The notes: generated by a model not told the origin, from the sequence alone. A DNA stretch of 64,000 nt from JACRLV01 sp045863555 (GCA_045863555.1 BTUU01000021.1:32766-96765); one strand, 5' to 3'; numbered from the stretch's first letter, positions 1 through 9,384 are shown. Made by a program: numbers and translations.

Positions 1-1
1 A

Positions 2-415
2 TCGCCGGGATTCTACGTGCAGATCAACACGCGAATTCTGTTTGGCGACAACCAGGGCACGCTGGTGTCGTTCCTGGATGAGCAGCTCTTTCCGCGGCTC
101 AAGCAGCTCGCGAAAACGCCGGGGCTCGGCTGGTACATCCCCGATACCGACGAAAAGAACATGGAAAACAAGCGCAACCTGCGCTACTCGACGCCGATGA
201 ACGTGATGCCGTCGAACGCGAGCGTGGGCGGGGGCGACATGCGGTCGGCATTCGCGCCGCAGGGGGGCGAGGCGGAGATTGTCCGCGACCCCGATCCGCT
301 GACGGGCGAGGAGCGGGCGACGGACTGGCGGATCACGATCGGATTCAAGATCAAGATGGGCGAAGCGCCCCCGGCACCGCCCGCGGATGCAAACAGCGGA
401 CAACCCCAACCCTGA
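2..415 (+). CDS. Hypothetical protein, 5'-truncated by window edge; first gene of a pilus/secretion-platform-like run
   Basis: The reading frame is open from the first bases of the window and ends in TGA at 413-415. About 137 residues are visible and the true start lies upstream; a GTG at 17 is an internal valine as likely as a start. No known domain is recognised. The visible part ends with an isolated strand-like segment (DWRITIGFKIKMG) and a Pro/Ala tail. The next gene begins 26 bases later on the same strand and has a similar strand-rich C-terminal segment, so the two are probably co-transcribed. In planctomycete genomes PilM/PilN/PilO-like genes form comparable runs. A role in such an inner-membrane platform is inference from context only. 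Confidence 0.6.
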   Translation, partial: SPGFYVQINTRILFGDNQGTLVSFLDEQLFPRLKQLAKTPGLGWYIPDTDEKNMENKRNLRYSTPMNVMPSNASVGGGDMRSAFAPQGGEAEIVRDPDPLTGEERATDWRITIGFKIKMGEAPPAPPADANSGQPQP

Positions 416-441
416 CGCGAAGCACGCGAGGAGAATCAGTC

Positions 442-1794
442 ATGCAAGCGGCAATGGAATTCATGAAGACGCACATGATCTCGCTGATCTGCGGCGTGGT
501 CGGGCTGGTCGCGATCGTCGGGGCGGCGCTCGGCTGGACCGGCAATGCCGAGGTCGTGACGAAGATGCAGGGCGTGATCCAGCAGACGAGCGCCACCAGC
601 ATCGGCAGCCTGCGGAGCAGCCCGAAGAACGACCAGATCATCGAGGCGGAAAAGGAAAAGACGCGGGCCGCGGAGATCGACTTCAAGGCCAGCAAGGAGA
701 TCGTCAGCGGCACGAACCGGCGCGAGCTGATCCTGCCGAGCGCGTTTCCGAAGCCGGACAAGGACGCCACGGCGTTCAACTTCAAGGAAGAATACAAGCA
801 GGCGCTGGGTCGGCTGGCAGGCAAGATGCTGGCGGAGGGGCTGCCGACGGAGGCGGACATCCAGGACCAGATGCAGCTCGTGGACGACCTGAAGGCCGCG
901 GAGGCCGAGCAGAAGCGCGAGGAGAAGGCGGAGGGCAGCGAATCGGCGACGCCCGACGCGCCGGCGGCTCCGGTTGCTCCGGTGGACAGTCCGCGCGGGG
1001 CGATCATGCCGGAAGGCGGCGGCGGCGGCCGATTCGGCGCCGGCGGCGGGCGATTTCCGGTGATGCCGGGCGGCGAAATGGGCATCCGGGGCGGCGGCGG
1101 CGGGATGGACATGACGTCGACGGAGCCGCGGTTCAATCCGCTGCTGCGGGCGAACGTCGAGAAAGCCAAGAGCATCCGCTGCTATGTCGATCCGGGAACG
1201 TTTCATCGCGCGCCGCTGGCGGACCAGACGGAGAAGCCGGCGGTTGACCAGATGTGGTACGCCCAGGTCGGCCTGTGGGTGCAGGACGACGTGGCGACCG
1301 CGATCCGCAACCTGAACGAAACGGCGGCCCGGGCCACGGGCGACGCGAGCGAGGCGTATGTCGAGCACATGCCCGTGAAGCGGCTGATCTCCGTCCGCGT
1401 GCAGGGCTATGTGAAGGCGGACGGCAAGCTCCTGCCGTTCCCGTCGTCGTCCGCGACCGGCGCGGGCCAGGAAGAACCGATGGAGAAGTCGTTCACGCAG
1501 CGCAAGAGCGACGACCTGTTCGACATCGTGCGGTTTTCGGTCACCGCGGTCGTGGATCAGCGGCAGGTGCTCCAGTTCATCGAGGCGATCAACCGCGTGA
1601 ACTACTACCGGCTGCTGTCGATCGGGTATGACTCGGTCGACCGGAGCGTCGATGAGGCGGCGGGGTACCTGTACGGGACCGCGCCGGTGGTGCGGGTGAA
1701 GATGGAGTTCGAGGGCTACATGCTCCGCGAAGTGTTTGATCCGTGGAAGCCCAAGGAAGTGCTGGCGGCGATCACGGGACAGCCGAACGAGTAA
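442..1794 (+). CDS. Inner-membrane protein with PilO-like layout and a glycine-rich linker
   Basis: This 450-residue protein has one N-terminal membrane segment (about residues 12-33), a charged helical region (about 60-170), a glycine-rich low-complexity linker (about 190-215, several GGGGG runs) and a folded C-terminal region from about 230. The topology of one short cytoplasmic end, one membrane helix, a coiled region and an alpha/beta C-terminus is that of PilN/PilO or GspM-type platform proteins. That assignment rests on layout, not on a recognised motif. The start at 442 has a good ribosome site (GAGGAG, 8 bases upstream). It is followed after 40 bases by a second membrane protein of the same cluster. 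No membrane segment is seen after the first. Confidence 0.7.
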   Translation: MQAAMEFMKTHMISLICGVVGLVAIVGAALGWTGNAEVVTKMQGVIQQTSATSIGSLRSSPKNDQIIEAEKEKTRAAEIDFKASKEIVSGTNRRELILPSAFPKPDKDATAFNFKEEYKQALGRLAGKMLAEGLPTEADIQDQMQLVDDLKAAEAEQKREEKAEGSESATPDAPAAPVAPVDSPRGAIMPEGGGGGRFGAGGGRFPVMPGGEMGIRGGGGGMDMTSTEPRFNPLLRANVEKAKSIRCYVDPGTFHRAPLADQTEKPAVDQMWYAQVGLWVQDDVATAIRNLNETAARATGDASEAYVEHMPVKRLISVRVQGYVKADGKLLPFPSSSATGAGQEEPMEKSFTQRKSDDLFDIVRFSVTAVVDQRQVLQFIEAINRVNYYRLLSIGYDSVDRSVDEAAGYLYGTAPVVRVKMEFEGYMLREVFDPWKPKEVLAAITGQPNE

Positions 1795-1834
1795 GACAGC
1801 GTCGGGTGCGTCCCGACTGAATCGGAGATGAGAC

Positions 1835-3952
1835 ATGAACAAGAACTTCCTCGGGCTCATCGAAGCCCATATCGAAAAAGGCGTGCTGGGCCTGTCCGCC
1901 GTCGTGCTGCTGCTGACGGTGTGGATGTTCGGGCTGAGTTCGCCGAACACGGTTGAGTTCAGCGGCAAATCGCTCTCGGCCGGCGAGCTGAGCAACGAGA
2001 TTCTGGACAGCGCCAAGCAGCTCAAATCGGCGATGAGCGGCGCCCGTCCGGACGACGAGGCGAAGAAGACGACGCAGAACTTCGCCAAGCGCCTGACGGA
2101 CCTTCAGTCCAATGTGCTGTTCAGCGAGAACCGGCCGGTCGCGGCGGCGGAAGGCAAATCGCCTCCGCCGCTCAAGCCGCTCGCAGTGGTGACGACGATC
2201 CCCGGCAAGACGATCGAGGTCGAGGGCCTGAAAGAATCGGAGGAAATCAGCAAGTCGATCGAGCTGGTGACGCCGCTTCCGCCGTCCTCGCCGGTCGTGC
2301 GGACGGGGCGCAACCTCGTCGAGCGCAAGCCCATCGTGCTGGGCGCGGCGGCGAAGCCTCCCGCGGCGGATGCAAAGGCGGATGCGCCGGTCGAGCTGTC
2401 GTGGGTGACGGTTGCGGCGTATTTCGACAAGCAGAACCAGCAGGCGGCGCTGCACCAGGCGAATTACTCGACCGGCCGGGCGCGCGTCTACGTCGCGGGC
2501 GTCGACGTGGAGCGGCAGGAGCTGCTCTCGAACGGCGAATGGTCGGAATGGAAGCGCATCGACAACAGCAAGGCCAATCCGGAGCTGTCGATTCCGCAGC
2601 CGGCGATTGACGAGCGCGGCAACCTGATCAACAAGACCGAGCTCGACGAAGCGTGGTCGACGGTCAAGGCGGAGCAGCAGCGCATCATGCAGCCGCCGTT
2701 CTACCCGGTGACGTCGGGCGACATGTGGAAGATGCCGCCGCTCGAAGGGCACGAAGACCCGGTCGAGGAGGCGGAGGAGCGGCCGCGGCCCGTCAAGCGG
2801 ACCGAGGAGCGCACGCGTCCGACGCGCAACACCGGCGGACGTGCGCCGGCGGGCGGCGGGGGGCGCGGCGGGATGATCGGCGGAGCCCGCGGCGGCGGCG
2901 GCGGCGGCGAGATCGGCATCTCCGGCGGCGGCGGCGGCCGGTTCGGCGGCCGCGGCGGCGGCGCGGCCGGCGGGGGCGGTGGGATGAGCGCCGCGGACAA
3001 GGCGGCGGCGAAGAAGGAGGCGTCCGAGAAGCTCAAGGAAGCCAAGGAGGCGATGAGCAAGAAGGACTACGGCGCCGCGATCTCGGCCGCGCAGCAGGTG
3101 ACCGCGAATGAGCACGCGAGCGCCGGCGACAAGCGGCAGGCGGAGGGGATCATCGCGGACGCGGAGAAGAAGATGGCCGAGGCGCCGCGCGGGGCGGGCC
3201 CCGTGGGCGAGTTCGGTCCGCGCGGCGCGGGCCCGATCGGCGAATTCGGACCGCGGGGCGCGGCGATGCCGATGGGCGACGATCCGCGCATGGGCGGGGC
3301 GCGCGGGATGTTCGCAGCGCCGCAGGAGGCGGGCGCGGTCGAGCTGGTGACGCACCCCGAGAACAAGAACGAACTGGCCGTGTGGTTCCACGACGACACG
3401 GTCGAGCCGGGCAAAACGTATCAGTACCGGATGCGCGTGAACCTGTGGAACCGCTACATGGGCCGGCTCAAGGCGCTCAAAAACGCGGACGACGCCAAAA
3501 AGGCGATCGTCGAGGGCGAATGGTCCGCGCCGAGCGATCCGGTGATCGTCGCGCCGAGCACGCACTTCTTCGTGACGAGCCTGAAGCCCGGCACGGAGAC
3601 GGCCGTCGTCGAAGTGTGGAAGTGGCGCCAGGGCACGTGGCACAAGCAGAACTTCGAGGCGTCGGTCGGCGAGATGATCGGCGGCGAGAAGGAGATCAAG
3701 GTTGACGATCCGGATGCGAAGGGCGGCCGGGCGACGGTCGACTTCACGACCGGCGCGGTGATTCTCGACCTGCGGGTCGAGGAACCGATCCAGATGCGCC
3801 TGCCGGCGAAGGGCGGCGGGTACAACCTCGCGGAGCGGAAGTCGCTGGTGCTGGTGTATCTCGATCCGGCGGACGGCCAGGTGAAGGAGCGCGTGCAGGA
3901 CTTTGACCGCACCGATCCGATCCGGAAGTTGCTTCAGGCCCAGGAGAAGTAG
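1835..3952 (+). CDS. Single-pass membrane protein with glycine-rich linker; first member of a tandem paralogue pair
   Basis: A 705-residue protein with one N-terminal membrane helix (about residues 16-35). A conserved extracytoplasmic part runs to about residue 305, followed by a long Arg/Gly-rich linker (about 310-390), a short helical hairpin region (about 390-450) and a second Gly/Arg-Pro linker. The C-terminal beta-rich domain (from about 505) contains YQYRMRVNLWNRY and looks fibronectin-like. The gene at 4119-5909 repeats the same order with clear similarity, most strongly in the C-terminal domain, but lacks the glycine-rich linkers. I recognise no named family. The position after a PilO-like protein suggests an envelope-spanning assembly or secretion complex; this is inference. 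The start has a GGAG site. Confidence 0.7.
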   Translation: MNKNFLGLIEAHIEKGVLGLSAVVLLLTVWMFGLSSPNTVEFSGKSLSAGELSNEILDSAKQLKSAMSGARPDDEAKKTTQNFAKRLTDLQSNVLFSENRPVAAAEGKSPPPLKPLAVVTTIPGKTIEVEGLKESEEISKSIELVTPLPPSSPVVRTGRNLVERKPIVLGAAAKPPAADAKADAPVELSWVTVAAYFDKQNQQAALHQANYSTGRARVYVAGVDVERQELLSNGEWSEWKRIDNSKANPELSIPQPAIDERGNLINKTELDEAWSTVKAEQQRIMQPPFYPVTSGDMWKMPPLEGHEDPVEEAEERPRPVKRTEERTRPTRNTGGRAPAGGGGRGGMIGGARGGGGGGEIGISGGGGGRFGGRGGGAAGGGGGMSAADKAAAKKEASEKLKEAKEAMSKKDYGAAISAAQQVTANEHASAGDKRQAEGIIADAEKKMAEAPRGAGPVGEFGPRGAGPIGEFGPRGAAMPMGDDPRMGGARGMFAAPQEAGAVELVTHPENKNELAVWFHDDTVEPGKTYQYRMRVNLWNRYMGRLKALKNADDAKKAIVEGEWSAPSDPVIVAPSTHFFVTSLKPGTETAVVEVWKWRQGTWHKQNFEASVGEMIGGEKEIKVDDPDAKGGRATVDFTTGAVILDLRVEEPIQMRLPAKGGGYNLAERKSLVLVYLDPADGQVKERVQDFDRTDPIRKLLQAQEK

Positions 3953-4118
3953 CGCGCCTGCCACCGCTTCTCCGTTGCGTTGATTGAGAACGGAACGAGT
4001 CTCTTCGGGCGTCGGCGGCGAAAGGGCCGCCGATGCCCCCGGGGAGGCTCCATGCCCGCGTCGGCCGCCGATTGCCGCGGCAGCGGCCGGCCGTCGCCCG
4101 GATGCAAAGGGGACAGCC

Positions 4119-5909
4119 ATGAACCGAAGCCTTCCAGGCCTGTTCGAAAGACACGTGGAAAAGTTCGCCCTGTGGACGGCCGTGGGTCTTCTCGGCGCGA
4201 TGGTCGCCCTGTTCGGGGTTCGATCTCCGAACCGGGTGATGCTCGGCGAAGAGGTGACGCCGGCGGAGTTGAGCGGCGCGATCCTGGAGCAGGCGGCGGA
4301 ACTGCGCGGCGGGATGTCCGCCGCGCGGCCGGCGCGGCCCGACGATGCGGCGTCGCGCGAATTTTTCCGGCGGATCGAGGAAATGCCGACGCTGCCGGAA
4401 TCAACCGTCGTGGCCACGCGATGCGGCCGCTCCATTGAGATCGAGGGCCTCGATGGTGACGACGAGCCGGGCCGGCCGATTGAACTGGTCCGGCCGCTGC
4501 CGCCGAAGTCGATCACGGTGTCGACGGGGCGAAATCTGGTCGAGTGGGGCATGCGAACCGGCAGTGGAAATCCGAACGCATGCATCGGCGCACCGCCGAC
4601 GAAGGAGATTTCGTGGATTTCGATCGGCGGGTATTTCGATCTGGCGGCGCAGCGGTCGGCGAACGTGAAAGCGGGCCATGCTCCCGAGCGCTGCCGGGCG
4701 TACGTTGCGGGGACGCAGGTCGAGCGGCGCGAGCGCCTCGCGGGCGGTGAGTGGAGCGAATGGAGTCTGGTCGAGGGCGGCGACATCATGCAGCGCGGGC
4801 CCATGCCCGTGGCGGTGTTCGACGATCGCGACCGTTTGCTGAATCGTGACAAGCTGGATTATGCGTGGCAGTTGATTCGGGAAAACCAGTCGCGACTGAT
4901 GCAGCCGCCGTTCTACACGGTGGCGGTCGGCAGCCCGTGGGCGTTGCCGCCGCTGTTCGAGCCCGCCGCGGAGCCGCCGCCGCTTCGCGAATCGACGGCC
5001 ATCGTCGAATCCGGGCCGCTTCCGATCGACACGCTCAATCGGGTGCGAAACCGGCAGGTCGATCCCGCGCAGCAGCGGCGCGCGGCCGCCGAGCAGCTGG
5101 CGTCGGCGAAGAAGGCCGTTGCGCGGGACGACTTCGCGACGGCGCGGCAGCTTGTTCAGGCGATTCTCGCGAATGAACACGCATCCAGGTCCGTTCGCGC
5201 CCAGGCGCAGGCGATCGAAGCCGATCTGAACCGGCGCGAGCGGGCTCCGGCGCGTCCGGAGCGTGCGGTTGCCTCACAGGGTTCGACGGTGACTGCGCCG
5301 TCGGCGGATTCTGAAGTCGCGGTCTGGTTCCATGACGACACGGTCGAAACGGGCAGGACGTATCAGTATCGCCTGCGCGTGAATCTCTGGAACCGGTATC
5401 TGGGGCGACTCAAGGCGGTGCGTGATGCGGACGATGCGAAGCGGGTGGTGCTGGAAGGCGAATGGTCCGTACCGAGCGAGCCGGTCGTCGCCGCGCCGAG
5501 CACGCAGTTCTTCCTCGCCGGGCTCAAGCCGGGCACGGAAACGGCGATCGTCGAAGTGTGGAAGTGGCATCAAGGGGCGTGGCTGAAACAGTACTTCGAG
5601 GCCGAGGTTGGCGCGACGATCGGAGGCACGCGCGAAGTCGCGGTCGCCGACGCGAATGCAACGGGCGACAAGACGCTGGTTGACTTCACCACGGGTGCGG
5701 TGGTGCTCGATCTGCGGTCCGAGGAGCTTCCGCGCGTCGGCGGGCCGGTGCTGCCCGATGGATCGCTGCCCGCGGGGGGAAAGTCGGTCGTGCTGGTCTA
5801 CGCCGACGGGACGGACGGACAGGTGAAGGAACGTGTCGATGCCGCCGACCGGTCTGATCCTGTGAGGAAGGCGCTGCGAGCGGCCGAGAAGAAAACGGGA
5901 CGGCCGTGA
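4119..5909 (+). CDS. Second tandem paralogue of the membrane protein at 1835-3952, without the glycine linkers
   Basis: This 596-residue protein aligns over its whole length with the preceding one. The N-terminus MNRSLPGLFERHVEK matches MNKNFLGLIEAHIEK, and the helical segment containing LANEHAS matches TANEHAS. The C-terminal domain shares AVWFHDDTVE and the NLWNRY region almost unchanged. The ATG at 4119 was chosen over an upstream in-frame ATG at 3984 because the homology starts there and AAAGGGGA lies just before it. One membrane helix is predicted at about residues 16-36. Loss or non-gain of the two glycine-rich stretches is the main difference between the copies. Duplication followed by divergence is the simplest explanation; function is unknown. 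Confidence 0.7.
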   Translation: MNRSLPGLFERHVEKFALWTAVGLLGAMVALFGVRSPNRVMLGEEVTPAELSGAILEQAAELRGGMSAARPARPDDAASREFFRRIEEMPTLPESTVVATRCGRSIEIEGLDGDDEPGRPIELVRPLPPKSITVSTGRNLVEWGMRTGSGNPNACIGAPPTKEISWISIGGYFDLAAQRSANVKAGHAPERCRAYVAGTQVERRERLAGGEWSEWSLVEGGDIMQRGPMPVAVFDDRDRLLNRDKLDYAWQLIRENQSRLMQPPFYTVAVGSPWALPPLFEPAAEPPPLRESTAIVESGPLPIDTLNRVRNRQVDPAQQRRAAAEQLASAKKAVARDDFATARQLVQAILANEHASRSVRAQAQAIEADLNRRERAPARPERAVASQGSTVTAPSADSEVAVWFHDDTVETGRTYQYRLRVNLWNRYLGRLKAVRDADDAKRVVLEGEWSVPSEPVVAAPSTQFFLAGLKPGTETAIVEVWKWHQGAWLKQYFEAEVGATIGGTREVAVADANATGDKTLVDFTTGAVVLDLRSEELPRVGGPVLPDGSLPAGGKSVVLVYADGTDGQVKERVDAADRSDPVRKALRAAEKKTGRP

Positions 5910-6009
5910 ACAGGGCGGCCATGACCAGGGCGGCGGGACCTGATCCGACGCCGGCGGCCGACGTGCGAGCCGGTCGCCTGCGGGTCAGGTATGTGGGGCT
6001 GATTCCCGG

Positions 6010-7032
6010 TTAATCCCAGTACGCGCCGTTGAGCAGCGGGCTGTTGGGGGCGACCTTCGGATTGACGGTCCCCGGGAAGCCGTACATGAGCTCGAAGTTG
6101 TTGAAGCGGAGCACCTTCGAGCGGATGCGGGCGGCGTGGCCGTCGAAGAAGACCGTGTTGGTTTCGCCGTCCATCCGGCCGCGCGTGATCTGCGAGGCCT
6201 CGGAATTCCGGGTGTTGACATCGCTGATGGCGTAGCTGGTCTTGGCGAAATGGGGCGCGAAATTCGGGAGCGTGTTGCCTGACCAGCCCCACTGGTAGGG
6301 GCCTTCCTGCTGGAGTTCGGGGGCCGAGGCATTCGCGCGGGCGCGGTACCACGCGTCGGCGATCATCCACTCTTCCGCGGAACGCTTGACCTTGGTAAAG
6401 GGCTTGGGCTTGTTGGCGTCCATCACGGCCTGTTCCGCCGGGGGCGGGTTTGCCGAGCTGGAGCTGTAGCCGAAGTAGTAGGTCGGGTCGGTCGAGCGCA
6501 CGTTGCCGACGGGGCCGGAGTCGGGATCGTTCGGGCCGACATTGTTGATCACGTAGCTCGTCGGGAAGACGGGGTTGTAGCCGGGCGTCGAGCGGGCGCG
6601 GACGAAGTTCTCGTCGGGGTTGACCTGGAGCATCGTCGGGCAGGTGCTGACCTGGTCAGTCGAGCTGTCCGCGGTCGAGGCGCTGTCGTTCAGCGTGTTT
6701 CGAAGCACGTACGTCAACTGGCGGCCCTGGTACCAGACGGCCGTGTTATACGGCATGGTCTGGATGGGGTTGTTCATGAGGTAGTCGATGCCCTGATTGC
6801 GGTACAGGGCCGGGTGGATCGGACCGGGGAGTCGGTCGTTATTGCCGTTGGCGAAGGTCACGACGCCCTGGCCGAGCGAGCGCAGGTTCGCCAGGCACTT
6901 GACGGACTTGGTCTGTTCACGGGCTTTCTGCAACGAGGGGAGCAGGATCGAGATCAGCAACGCAATGATGGCGACGACGACCAGCAGCTCGATGAGCGTG
7001 AACGCGCGTCGCCCCGGACTTCGAAGACTCAT
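6010..7032 (-). CDS. Prepilin-type N-terminal cleavage/methylation protein (DUF1559-like)
   Basis: This 340-residue protein starts with a short basic leader and the class-III signal RRAFTLIELLVVVAIIALL, with Glu at position +5 of the mature part, so it should be cut and N-methylated by a PilD-type peptidase. After the hydrophobic helix comes KAREQTKSVKCLANLRSLGQG, typical of planctomycete prepilin-like proteins. Near the C-terminus is FFDGHAARI, matching the conserved FxDGH segment of the DUF1559-type family. The ATG at 7032 is preferred to an upstream in-frame codon at 7116 because it gives a normal leader length and has AGGTG upstream. These families are strongly expanded in Planctomycetota and their role in pili or secretion is mostly unproven. 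Confidence 0.88.
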   Translation of the reverse strand: MSLRSPGRRAFTLIELLVVVAIIALLISILLPSLQKAREQTKSVKCLANLRSLGQGVVTFANGNNDRLPGPIHPALYRNQGIDYLMNNPIQTMPYNTAVWYQGRQLTYVLRNTLNDSASTADSSTDQVSTCPTMLQVNPDENFVRARSTPGYNPVFPTSYVINNVGPNDPDSGPVGNVRSTDPTYYFGYSSSSANPPPAEQAVMDANKPKPFTKVKRSAEEWMIADAWYRARANASAPELQQEGPYQWGWSGNTLPNFAPHFAKTSYAISDVNTRNSEASQITRGRMDGETNTVFFDGHAARIRSKVLRFNNFELMYGFPGTVNPKVAPNSPLLNGAYWD

Positions 7033-7211
7033 AGCACACCTCACGACTGCGGCCCGGCAGAAAGTGCTCTCGACCTGACAGTATCGACTCGCTTCGGGCG
7101 AATCAATACGCCGCATTTCATTATAGCAAGGCCCGTGCCGCGCCCCACCGTCCCGAGATTTTGCCCGGGGGATGGCGATCCGCCCGACGCCGGGCGTATC
7201 GGACCTCCGTC

Positions 7212-8093
7212 CTAGGGTAGGGCGTCACCGGGGCGGGCAAACCACATGAAAATCCGGACCTCGCGCGCCCAATAGGTCATCGGGGAGGCCACTCCGACCG
7301 GCTGCCAGCGACTCTCCAGATCCATCCACCAGCCGGGCGAAGCGGGCAGGGCCCGGGCGTGGCCGTCGAGCATGGCGGCCGGCCGGACGTTGAGGTCTTC
7401 GTGGGCGAACTCATTGAGGAGCGCACCGTAGGGACCGTCGGCCTGGACGACCTCGAAGGCGCGGCCGACCTGCTCACGGGCTTCGGAGTGGCCGTGGGCG
7501 GCGAAAAAGAAGTTGACATTGTCGATCAGGGCGAGGATCTCGCTCTGGCGGGGAATCTTCGCCGCGCGGCGCCAGGTGGTCGCGTCGGGGGAGTTTTCCC
7601 AGCCGGGGGCGACGTCGGCCGCGGTCCAGTGCTCGTCGTTTACGTCATCCCACCAGACGGAATTGAAGAGGAAGCGGTTGGGGGCGTAGTGCAGGTACCC
7701 GGAATGCGTGTGGCGCGTTCCGTCGTCGCTGACGGGCACGTCGGGGCAGCGCCAGACGCCCTCGGGGCGGTGCAGGTCGTCGTTCTCGGCCACTACGAAC
7801 GGATGGCCGGTGTAGCGGGCGAGGAACCGGTTGATGAGCCAGGGCGTCGGGGATTCATCCTCGACTGTCCACATCACGTGCCGGGGCGGGAGCGCGTCGG
7901 CGTGGTCGGCGGCGTATTGGGTGATGACAAGGGCCTGCTGGCGCAAGTTCGCGAGGCAGTTGGTGACGCGGGCCTGGGCGCGGGCGCGGTGGAGCGTGGG
8001 CAGGAGGATGCTGATGAGCAGGGCGATGATGGCGATAACGACGAGCAACTCGATCAGTGTAAAGGCCGGACGAGGTGAACGACGCGGACGCAT
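7212..8093 (-). CDS. Prepilin-type N-terminal cleavage/methylation protein
   Basis: A 293-residue protein with the class-III leader MRPRRSPRPA and FTLIELLVVIAIIALLIS, then a RARAQARVTNCLANLRQQ stretch as in its neighbour. The body is Trp- and Asp-rich and contains AMLDGHARAL, a weaker form of the FFDGH motif seen in the gene at 6010-7032. The ATG at 8093 is used rather than the longer in-frame start at 8222, which would put an unlikely 43-residue Arg-rich extension before the leader. It lies 179 bases upstream of the other prepilin gene on the same strand. The two share only the N-terminal helix and general layout, so they are probably separate family members rather than a recent duplication. 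Confidence 0.87.
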   Translation of the reverse strand: MRPRRSPRPAFTLIELLVVIAIIALLISILLPTLHRARAQARVTNCLANLRQQALVITQYAADHADALPPRHVMWTVEDESPTPWLINRFLARYTGHPFVVAENDDLHRPEGVWRCPDVPVSDDGTRHTHSGYLHYAPNRFLFNSVWWDDVNDEHWTAADVAPGWENSPDATTWRRAAKIPRQSEILALIDNVNFFFAAHGHSEAREQVGRAFEVVQADGPYGALLNEFAHEDLNVRPAAMLDGHARALPASPGWWMDLESRWQPVGVASPMTYWAREVRIFMWFARPGDALP

Positions 8094-8220
8094 GCAAACC
8101 CCACACGCCTGAGCATAGCGGGCCGCCGGGCGCGAATCCACCGCGGCGCGGCGGCGAAGCGGTCGGTTATCATCCCGGCGAAACCGGGGCCGAATGGGCG
8201 TCACTCGTGGAGAGCGAAAC

Positions 8221-8829
8221 ATGCAATCGAAGGCGACGACGGTGAAAGCCTACCTGGCCGAGATGCCGCCGGAACGAAGGGCGGCGCTCAGCGCGGTGCG
8301 CGACGTCATCCTGAAGAACCTCGACAAGGGCTACGAGGAGGGGATGAGCTACGGAATGATCGGCTACTACGTGCCGCACCGGATCTATCCGCCGGGGTAT
8401 CACTGCAATCCGAAGCTGCCGCTGCCGTTCGCGGGGCTGGCTTCGCAGAAGAACTACATGTCGTTCTACGCGATGTCGGTCTACGCCGACCGGTCCGAGG
8501 AGGATTGGGTCCGGGAGCGGTTCGCCCGCGCGGGCAAGAAGCTCGACATGGGCAAATGCTGCATCCGCTTCAAAAAGCTGGAGGATCTGCCGCTCGACGT
8601 GATCGGCGAGATCATCCGGCGGGTGCCGGTCGCGCGGTGCATCGAGCATTACGAGTCGGCGCTGCTCTCCGGGAACAAAAGGGCGGCGGACCGGGCCGCG
8701 CGGGCGAAACTGGCCGCAACCGAAAAGAAGAACACGAAGACCGTCGCCGCAAAGAGCGCGAAGGCGGTGAAGAAGCCGGCCGCAAAACGCCCGAAGGCCG
8801 CCCGGTCGCGTGCGAAATCAGCGCGGTAG
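8221..8829 (+). CDS. DUF1801 (YdhG-like) family protein with Lys/Ala-rich tail
   Basis: A 202-residue protein. Residues 1-145 match the DUF1801/YdhG pattern: VKAYLAEMPPERR near the start, a central EGMSYGMIGYYVP segment, then NYMSFYA and KCCIRFKK. The last 50 residues are a repetitive Lys/Ala/Arg tail, as in histone-H1-like or nucleic-acid-binding bacterial proteins. The family is small and cytoplasmic with no firmly established reaction. The start at 8221 was preferred to one nine codons upstream because GGAGAG precedes it. The convergent gene at 8867 belongs to another small family often found near DUF1801 genes. Confidence 0.82.
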   Translation: MQSKATTVKAYLAEMPPERRAALSAVRDVILKNLDKGYEEGMSYGMIGYYVPHRIYPPGYHCNPKLPLPFAGLASQKNYMSFYAMSVYADRSEEDWVRERFARAGKKLDMGKCCIRFKKLEDLPLDVIGEIIRRVPVARCIEHYESALLSGNKRAADRAARAKLAATEKKNTKTVAAKSAKAVKKPAAKRPKAARSRAKSAR

Positions 8830-8866
8830 AGGGCCGCGTCCCCGCATCGACAGCCGCACGGATTCT

Positions 8867-9328
8867 CTACATCTGCGCGACGAGCCGCCGGGGCGCCTGG
8901 AGTCGATAGGCCTCGACGACGCGCTCCAGGACATCGCCCCAGTCGACCTGCGGCATATCGAGGCGGATCGAGACCCAGCCGCTCGGGCCGAGATACGCGG
9001 GGACGCGGTAGCGCTTCGGATCGCCCGTCACGAGCCGCTGCTGCACGCCCGGGGCCGCTTTCGCGCAGAACGCGACGATCCCGTCGCCGTGGTGATGGAA
9101 GAGATAGTAGCCGAAGGTCTTTTTGCCGACCACGAAGGTGAGGTGATCCTCGCCAAACGGTTTGCACGTGACTTCCGGCAGGGAGCGGCAGAGTTCGACG
9201 AGTTGCTCGCGGCGGGCGGCGTCGTGCGGGCCGGGTGTGGGCTTTGCGTGCGGGGGCGGCCCGTCCGCGCCCTTTCCTGCGCGCCGGCCGGTCGTTGACG
9301 CACGTCGCCGCGTTTGTTTTTTTGCCAT
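8867..9328 (-). CDS. MmcQ/YjbR family DNA-binding-like protein
   Basis: A 153-residue protein with a basic, disordered N-terminus of about 35 residues. The YjbR-type core follows: EQLVELCRSLPEVTCKPFG, then HLTFVVGKKTFGYYLF, and a final GPSGWVSIRLD and DWGDVLERVVEAYRL. These are the two signature regions of the family, which has a double-wing fold; some members bind DNA but no general function is fixed. The N-terminal Lys/Arg-rich extension is longer than usual. The gene converges on the DUF1801-like gene with 37 bases between stop codons. Confidence 0.85.
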   Translation of the reverse strand: MAKKQTRRRASTTGRRAGKGADGPPPHAKPTPGPHDAARREQLVELCRSLPEVTCKPFGEDHLTFVVGKKTFGYYLFHHHGDGIVAFCAKAAPGVQQRLVTGDPKRYRVPAYLGPSGWVSIRLDMPQVDWGDVLERVVEAYRLQAPRRLVAQM

Positions 9329-9384
9329 CGTGACACCCGGCGCGTAGCCTACGCCGACGACATATCAGAATGCGAGGGCTGTTC

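Noticed and set aside
1772..4852. A 1026-residue open frame on the minus strand
   Set aside because: Composition is Arg/His/Leu-rich and it lies opposite the tandem paralogues; no domain or ribosome site supports it.
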